From contig JAEXNS010000080.1 in the NCBI GenBank assembly GCA_023439605.1, positions 1 through 11,427 of the forward strand: a stretch of DNA of 11,427 bases, written 5' to 3'. This document shows, in pieces, positions 7,602 through 11,427 of this stretch. The stretch comes from Bacillota bacterium (GTDB lineage: Bacteria; Bacillota; Clostridia; Oscillospirales; Ruminococcaceae). The first letter of the stretch is position 1. Every line of letters starts with the position of its first letter. A program made the position numbers and the translations under genes. Under the pieces are notes generated by a model. That model saw only the letters and a program-made list of their open reading frames with translations, was not told the origin of the DNA and ran no database searches.

Positions 7602-8258
7602 ATGAATTATAAAGGTGTCATATTTGATTTGGATGGTACTATTTTGGATTCAATGGATTCATGGATAGATGTTGATAAAATATTTTTGTCGGAAAACGGA
7701 ATAGAACATATACCAAGAGATGTAGATGATATGGTAAAAAAACTTACTTTTGAAGAATCGGCAGAATATTTTATAAAAAGATTTAATTTAAATCTTACTA
7801 AAAAGCAAGTTATAAATAGAATTGAAGAAATTATTGCTTATAAATATGCAAATGAAATTCAGCTTAAACCTTATGTTTTAGAATTTTTAGATGAACTTGA
7901 TTTAGAAAATATACCATATTGTATTGCTACTGCTACTTATTTTTCTTTAGCAAAGTCTGCACTAGAAAGATTAGGCTTATTTAGTAGATTTAAGTTTGTT
8001 TTAACTTGTACAGATGTGGGAAAAAACAAAACATTTCCAGATATATATATTAATTCTGCAGAAAAAATAAATACAAAAATAGAAGAAACATTAGTGTTTG
8101 AAGATGCATTGCACTGTATTATAACTGCAAAAAATTCAGGATTTTATACTATTGGTGTTTATGATGAATCTTCTAAAAATGATTGGCAAAAAATAAATGA
8201 AATAAGTGATTTATCAATATCTTCATTTGAAAATTTAAAAAGAATATTAGAAATATAA
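7602..8258 (+). CDS. HAD superfamily hydrolase, beta-phosphoglucomutase-like subfamily
   Basis: The 218-residue protein has all four HAD motifs: motif I D9-L-D11-G-T (nucleophile and acid/base), motif II threonine at T110 or T112 in CIATAT, motif III lysine at K143 in the region KTFPDIY, and motif IV E167-D168 in VFEDAL. A helical cap lies between motif I and about residue 85, as in the phosphatase/phosphoglucomutase group. It probably removes phosphate from a small metabolite, but these proteins are promiscuous and the substrate cannot be deduced. The start ATG is two bases after the tmcAL stop and uses GAGG (7593-7596) inside the end of tmcAL, so the two genes are likely translationally coupled. 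The C-terminus reads DLSISSFENLKRIL, a common ending in this group. It lies between two tRNA-modification genes, which does not prove a shared role. Confidence 0.9.
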   Translation: MNYKGVIFDLDGTILDSMDSWIDVDKIFLSENGIEHIPRDVDDMVKKLTFEESAEYFIKRFNLNLTKKQVINRIEEIIAYKYANEIQLKPYVLEFLDELDLENIPYCIATATYFSLAKSALERLGLFSRFKFVLTCTDVGKNKTFPDIYINSAEKINTKIEETLVFEDALHCIITAKNSGFYTIGVYDESSKNDWQKINEISDLSISSFENLKRILEI

Positions 8259-8280
8259 CAGTTTATTTAAGGGGTTTTCT

Positions 8281-9348
8281 ATGAAAAAAGTAATGGTTGG
8301 CATGAGTGGTGGAGTTGACAGTTCAGTTGCAGCAAAACTTTTATTAAATATGAATTATGACGTTACAGGAGTTACGTTAAAACTTTTTTCTAGTGATGAA
8401 GAAAATGTTTTTGATAAAACCTGTTGTTCTTTGTCAGATGTAGATGATGCAAGAAGAGTGGCATACAAGTTGGGAATAGAACATTTAGTATTTAATTTTC
8501 AAGAAGAATTTAAAAGAGATGTAATAGATGATTTTGTAAGTAGTTATCTTATTGCAAAAACTCCAAATCCTTGCATAGAGTGTAATAAATTTATTAAATT
8601 TGATAAAATGCTTAGAAGAGCAGAAGAATTGGGTTTCGATTATATAGCTACAGGACATTATGCAACAAAAGAGTATTCTGAAGAAAATGGTAGATATTAT
8701 TTAAGAAAATCTAAGGACTTATCTAAGGATCAAACATATGTTTTGTATAATTTAACTCAATATCAACTTGAAAAGACACTTTTCCCTCTATCTTCCTATA
8801 ATAAAGAAGATATAAGAAAAATTGCAGAGGAAGCTGGATTAATAAATGCTCGAAAACCAGATAGTCAAGATATATGTTTTGTACCAGATGGTGATTATGC
8901 TTCTTTTATAAAAAAATATACAGGAAAAGAATTTGAACAGGGGAATTTCTTGGATATAAAAGGGAACATAATTGGGAAGCATAGGGGTGTTGTAAATTAT
9001 ACTATAGGTCAAAGAAAAGGATTAGGTATATCATTGGGTAAGAAAATGTTTGTAGTAGATAAAAATCATAAAGAAAATACAGTTACTTTAGGTGAAATAA
9101 ATGATTTGGTTTCTTATGAAGTATATGCGGAAGATATAAATTTAATCTATATTTCAGATATAAAATCGCCACTAAGAGTCAAATCTAAAAATAGATACAA
9201 TCAAAAAGAAGAAGATGCAACAGTTTATTTACATAAAGATAGTGAGTTAAAAATTGTTTATGATAATCCACAAATTGCTATTTCAAAAGGTCAATCGGTG
9301 GTTTTTTATCAAAATGATATATTAGTTGGTGGCGGAAAAATAAAGTAA
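8281..9348 (+). CDS. mnmA: tRNA-specific 2-thiouridylase MnmA
   Basis: MnmA activates C2 of uridine 34 by adenylation and inserts sulfur, giving the s2U base of tRNA-Lys, tRNA-Glu and tRNA-Gln, with sulfur passed from a cysteine desulfurase. The 355 residues are full length. Visible are the PP-loop SGGVDSS (9-15), the catalytic pair C98 (NPCIECN) and C199 (DSQDICF), GHYA (125-128), KDQTYVLYNL from 149, and NYTIGQRKGLGI (239-250), followed by the C-terminal beta barrel. The extra CCSLSDVDDARRVA segment near 48-61 is the form I associate with clostridial MnmA. The ATG lies six bases after AAGGGG (8269-8274), and the gap from the HAD gene is 22 bases, consistent with one operon. No cysteine desulfurase gene is adjacent. 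Confidence 0.96.
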   Translation: MKKVMVGMSGGVDSSVAAKLLLNMNYDVTGVTLKLFSSDEENVFDKTCCSLSDVDDARRVAYKLGIEHLVFNFQEEFKRDVIDDFVSSYLIAKTPNPCIECNKFIKFDKMLRRAEELGFDYIATGHYATKEYSEENGRYYLRKSKDLSKDQTYVLYNLTQYQLEKTLFPLSSYNKEDIRKIAEEAGLINARKPDSQDICFVPDGDYASFIKKYTGKEFEQGNFLDIKGNIIGKHRGVVNYTIGQRKGLGISLGKKMFVVDKNHKENTVTLGEINDLVSYEVYAEDINLIYISDIKSPLRVKSKNRYNQKEEDATVYLHKDSELKIVYDNPQIAISKGQSVVFYQNDILVGGGKIK

Positions 9349-9376
9349 TATTTTTAAAATTAAGGGTGTGTACTTG

Positions 9377-10510
9377 ATGAAAATAAAAAAATTATCAATT
9401 ATTATATTACTAGTTTTGTCGTTATTTTGTTCATGTTCAAAAGAAATAGATGAAACTGAGTCAAAAGCTACATTGGAAAGCATAGTTACAACTGTTTCAG
9501 GAAAATTGGTTCAGGATAATTCTACTGTTGTTGGAACTGATGTAAGTTCTGAAAGTGTTGAGGGAAAAACTACTATAAGCGATATTCAAAATCCAATTAC
9601 TGGAGAATTAGGCTTTAACGAAAAAGCAATTAATAAAAGACCAGTTGCAGTTATGATAAATAATATCCAAAGTTCGTTACCTCAATATGGAATAGAAGCA
9701 GCAGACATGATTTATGAAATAGTAGTAGAAGGTGGAATAACAAGAATGATGGCGATTTATTCAGATTATTCAAATGTTCCAAATGTATGCTCAATAAGAA
9801 GCTGTAGATTTTATTTCCCCATATTAGCATATGGAATGGATGCTATTTATTGTCACTGGGGAACTGATAAAACACTAGCACAAGAAACACTTGATAGATT
9901 AGGTATTGAAAGATTTGACGGTGGTGGAAATGCAGAAAATGTACTTTTTTTTAATGATCAGGATAGATTGAATAACTATGCAAGAGAACACACAGGATAT
10001 TTAAAAGGCAGTGTTTTGCCTGAATTGATACAAAGTTATGGGTATAGAACAGATTTACTTGAAAAAAATAGAGGAAATGTGTTTAATTTTAATTCTGAAA
10101 ATGAGATGTTGATTCCTTCTGGTGTAGACTGTAATAAAGTTTTGTTAAATTTTTCTAGTGATTATTTTAGTACATTTGACTTTGATAATGAACTAAAAGT
10201 ATATAAAAAACAACACTCAGGAAGTGCACATATGGATCAATCTACAGGAAATCAATTAAGTTTTACAAATGTATTTGCATTGAGAACACAAATAGGCCTG
10301 TTGAATATAGGGCAACTTATGGATGTTAAATTAAACGGAGGAACAGGATATTATATTTCAAATGGCAAAGCACAGGAAATAAATTGGCATAAAGATTCTG
10401 AAGAGGATAAGATTTCATTTACTGATTTAGACGGAAATGAACTTATTGTTAATAAAGGGAAAACCTATATAGGTATAATTGGAAATGAAAAAATAATAAG
10501 TATAAATTAA
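9377..10510 (+). CDS. DUF3048 lipoprotein (YerB-like)
   Basis: From ATG at 9377 the protein has 377 residues: a basic start (MKIKK), a hydrophobic stretch and a lipobox-like FCS-C with C20 as probable lipidation site, followed by a Ser/Thr/Glu-rich linker to about residue 70. AAGGG at 9362-9366 serves the start; in-frame GTG at 9368 and TTG at 9374 are possible but overlap or crowd it. The folded part begins NPITGELGF and contains KRPVAVMINN, the motif YEIVVEGGITRMMAIYS, NVCSIRSCRFYF and YCHWGTD, which together mark DUF3048, and the last 100 residues (about 265-377) fit the separate C-terminal DUF3048 domain. The molecular role is unknown; Bacillus YerB is an envelope lipoprotein. The stop of mnmA is 28 bases upstream, so it ends the tmcAL-HAD-mnmA run. 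No terminator with a T run follows. Confidence 0.88.
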   Translation: MKIKKLSIIILLVLSLFCSCSKEIDETESKATLESIVTTVSGKLVQDNSTVVGTDVSSESVEGKTTISDIQNPITGELGFNEKAINKRPVAVMINNIQSSLPQYGIEAADMIYEIVVEGGITRMMAIYSDYSNVPNVCSIRSCRFYFPILAYGMDAIYCHWGTDKTLAQETLDRLGIERFDGGGNAENVLFFNDQDRLNNYAREHTGYLKGSVLPELIQSYGYRTDLLEKNRGNVFNFNSENEMLIPSGVDCNKVLLNFSSDYFSTFDFDNELKVYKKQHSGSAHMDQSTGNQLSFTNVFALRTQIGLLNIGQLMDVKLNGGTGYYISNGKAQEINWHKDSEEDKISFTDLDGNELIVNKGKTYIGIIGNEKIISIN

Positions 10511-10512
10511 AA

Positions 10513-10536
10513 GTTAATATTTAGCCACCAAAGGTG
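10513..10536 (+). repeat. Half copy of the MITE/REP-like element left end
   Basis: The 24 bases beginning GTTAATATTTAGCCACC match 10587-10610 of copy B at 18 of 24 positions by hand count (GTCACTATTCAGCCACT onward). No right half follows. The mini-hairpin CACC-AAA-GGTG (10526-10536) corresponds to CACT-AAA-AGTG in copy B, a C-G to T-A pair swap. It starts two bases after the lipoprotein stop, and being without a T run it is a poor terminator. Confidence 0.6.
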
Positions 10537-10586
10537 TTATAGTGCTTTAAATTAATTTTCTTTAACTTAAAAATATTTATAAAAAG

Positions 10587-10720
10587 GTCACTATTCAGCC
10601 ACTAAAAGTGAAGTTTACGGTTTCGCAAGGGTTTCGACTCTGCGGAGTCGACCAGGCTTTCTGGTCGCCCTGGATCTTCGGTAAAACATCTCTGCTTTAT
10701 AAATATGTTTGAATAGTAAC
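10587..10720. repeat. MITE/REP-like inverted-repeat element, copy B
   Basis: The ends GTCACTATTCA (10587-10597) and TGAATAGTAAC (10710-10720) are inverted repeats with one mismatch. Inside are a mini-hairpin CACT-AAA-AGTG (10600-10610), a perfect 7-bp stem TCGACTC-TGCG-GAGTCGA (10634-10651), a competing or following stem GACCAG-GCTTT-CTGGTC (10650-10666), and a possible closing pair TTTAC/GTAAA (10614-10618 with 10681-10685). The centre is far richer in G and C than its surroundings. It encodes no protein; it lies between the lipoprotein gene and the infC promoter. The structure is that of a small non-autonomous mobile element or structured intergenic repeat; I cannot name a family. Confidence 0.75.
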
Positions 10721-10758
10721 ATTAAAATGTGAACAAATTATTAATTTTATTTTAGATA

Positions 10759-10787
10759 TTGACAAATGAATATATTCGCGGTATAAT
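10759..10787 (+). promoter_or_regulatory. Perfect-consensus sigma-A promoter for the infC operon
   Basis: TTGACA (10759-10764) and TATAAT (10782-10787) match the consensus at all 12 positions with the ideal 17-base spacer. Transcription should start near 10794, giving a leader of about 144 bases before infC. Such a strong promoter fits an operon controlled afterwards by attenuation. Confidence 0.93.
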
Positions 10788-10793
10788 TAATTA

Positions 10794-10937
10794 GTAAAAA
10801 TAAAGCAGAACCCATCAGTTCTCACCGATTAGCATTTATTTAGCTTTATCGGTCAATACTAAGTATTGTTAAGAGTAAGAGTGCTGACGGTATGTCTGTA
10901 CTCTTTTTTTTTGAAATTAGACTTGGAGGTGCTGGCT
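10794..10937 (+). promoter_or_regulatory. infC leader RNA, probable ribosomal protein L20 leader
   Basis: The leader of the infC-rpmI-rplT operon in Firmicutes binds excess L20, which promotes premature termination. Here the transcript can form a hairpin AGAAC-CCATCA-GTTCT (10807-10822), a second stem CCGAT/ATCGG (10825-10829 with 10848-10852) extended by AGC/GCT, a near-palindrome CAATACT-A-AGTATTG (10854-10868), and finally the terminator at 10877-10912. The infC ribosome binding site lies after the terminator, so only read-through transcripts are translated. Position, length and terminal hairpin fit the L20 leader; I did not fit the full consensus fold, including its pseudoknot, and rplT itself is outside the window. 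Confidence 0.75.
10877..10912 (+). terminator. Attenuator terminator in the infC leader
   Basis: The stem AAGAGTGC/GTACTCTT (one G-U pair) continues past a T-T mismatch into GAC/GTC and closes on the loop GGTAT; the 3' side runs straight into nine T residues (10904-10912). This is a strong intrinsic terminator located before, not after, a gene, which marks it as an attenuator. Confidence 0.88.
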
Positions 10938-11427
10938 ATTAGCAACAAAGAACTACAAATAAACGAGGAAATTCGCGATAAAGAGCTTCGCGTTATTGAT
11001 GTGGATGGATCTCAGCTTGGAATTATTTCCGCAAAGGATGCACAAAAACTTGCATTTGATCAAAATCTTGATTTAGTAAAAATCGCTCCACAAGCGACTC
11101 CACCTGTGTGTCGTATAATGGATTATGGTAAATACTGTTTTGAACAAGCAAAGCGTGAAAAAGAAGCTAGGAAAAATCAAAAAATTGTAGAAATTAAAGA
11201 AATACGTATGTTTTCTAACATTGATACTCATGACTTTAACACAAAAGTTAATCAAGCACAAAAATTTCTAAAGTCAGGTGATAAGCTCAAAATCTCAGTA
11301 AGATTCCGAAAACGAGCTATTGCTCATCCTGAATTGGGGATGGAAGTTTTAGAACGTTTTAAAGAAGCTTGTTTGGAGGACGGCGTTGTGGAAAAGCCTG
11401 CAAAAATGGAAGGACGTAGTCTTATTA
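10938..11427 (+). CDS. infC: Translation initiation factor IF-3, ATT start, 3'-truncated
   Basis: IF-3 binds the 30S subunit, checks start codon and initiator tRNA, and prevents early joining of 50S. The reading begins ATT AGC AAC AAA: GGAGGT (10925-10930) lies seven bases before ATT, and the protein (M)SNKELQINEEIRDKELRVID aligns with the usual N-terminus. In-frame GTG (10929) and CTG (10932) overlap or abut the Shine-Dalgarno site and are unlikely. Conserved features are PPVCRIMDYGKY (55-66), the basic linker KREKEARKNQK, EIKEIRMFSNIDTHDFNTK from 85, and VRFRKRAIAH (121-130). 163 codons are visible before the window ends at PAKMEGRSLI, probably about 10-15 short of the stop. A non-AUG start in infC is the known basis for autoregulation, because IF-3 discriminates against such codons. 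rpmI and rplT would be expected next. Confidence 0.95.
   Translation, partial: MSNKELQINEEIRDKELRVIDVDGSQLGIISAKDAQKLAFDQNLDLVKIAPQATPPVCRIMDYGKYCFEQAKREKEARKNQKIVEIKEIRMFSNIDTHDFNTKVNQAQKFLKSGDKLKISVRFRKRAIAHPELGMEVLERFKEACLEDGVVEKPAKMEGRSLI

Noticed and set aside
10513..10720. The repeated region as a CRISPR array
   Set aside because: There are only one and a half copies, they are diverged, there are no regular spacers and no cas genes nearby.
11073..11261. A 62-codon - strand open frame rich in Phe
   Set aside because: It is antisense to infC and its composition reflects the Lys-rich infC linker read backwards.

Overview
The window is a strongly AT-rich chromosomal stretch from a low-GC Firmicute, most likely a member of the class Clostridia. 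Support comes from the AT-biased codon use, strong AGGAGG-type Shine-Dalgarno sites, use of TTG and ATT starts, a Firmicute-type attenuator leader before infC, and a housekeeping gene set (yebC, ackA, tmcAL/ylbM, mnmA, a YerB-like DUF3048 lipoprotein, infC). I cannot assign a genus from the sequence alone.

Left part (1-4849, + strand): the 3' part of yebC is followed after 24 bases by a large membrane glycerophosphodiester phosphodiesterase. A 276-base gap carries a degenerate inverted-repeat element and a good sigma-A-type promoter for a family 2 glycosyltransferase with two C-terminal membrane helices. Next comes a membrane-anchored protein of unknown role with WG-like repeats. Together these encode envelope functions: lipid or teichoic-acid headgroup turnover, lipid-linked sugar transfer, and an extracytoplasmic repeat protein.

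Middle (4850-6396): acetate kinase lies on the - strand and converges with the WG-like gene on a strong hairpin terminator next to a 24-bp perfect A/T palindrome. Acetate kinase shares a 228-base divergent control region with tmcAL, whose product activates acetate to acetylate the wobble cytidine of elongator tRNA-Met. Both neighbours therefore use acetate. This acetate kinase lacks the active-site arginine that corresponds to Arg91 of the Methanosarcina thermophila enzyme.

Right part (6397-10510, + strand): tmcAL, a HAD hydrolase, mnmA and a DUF3048 lipoprotein are closely spaced and probably form an operon. Two of the four modify tRNA wobble positions (34).

Right end (10511-11427): a second, better preserved copy of the inverted-repeat element and a separate half copy precede a perfect-consensus promoter. 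This drives a structured leader ending in an intrinsic terminator (L20-leader type), and then infC, which starts at ATT and runs off the window. The two full elements align without gaps over 63 bases, and their differences preserve base pairing. They are the best candidate for an undescribed family here. I saw no CRISPR array, phage or transposase gene, defence system, rRNA or tRNA.
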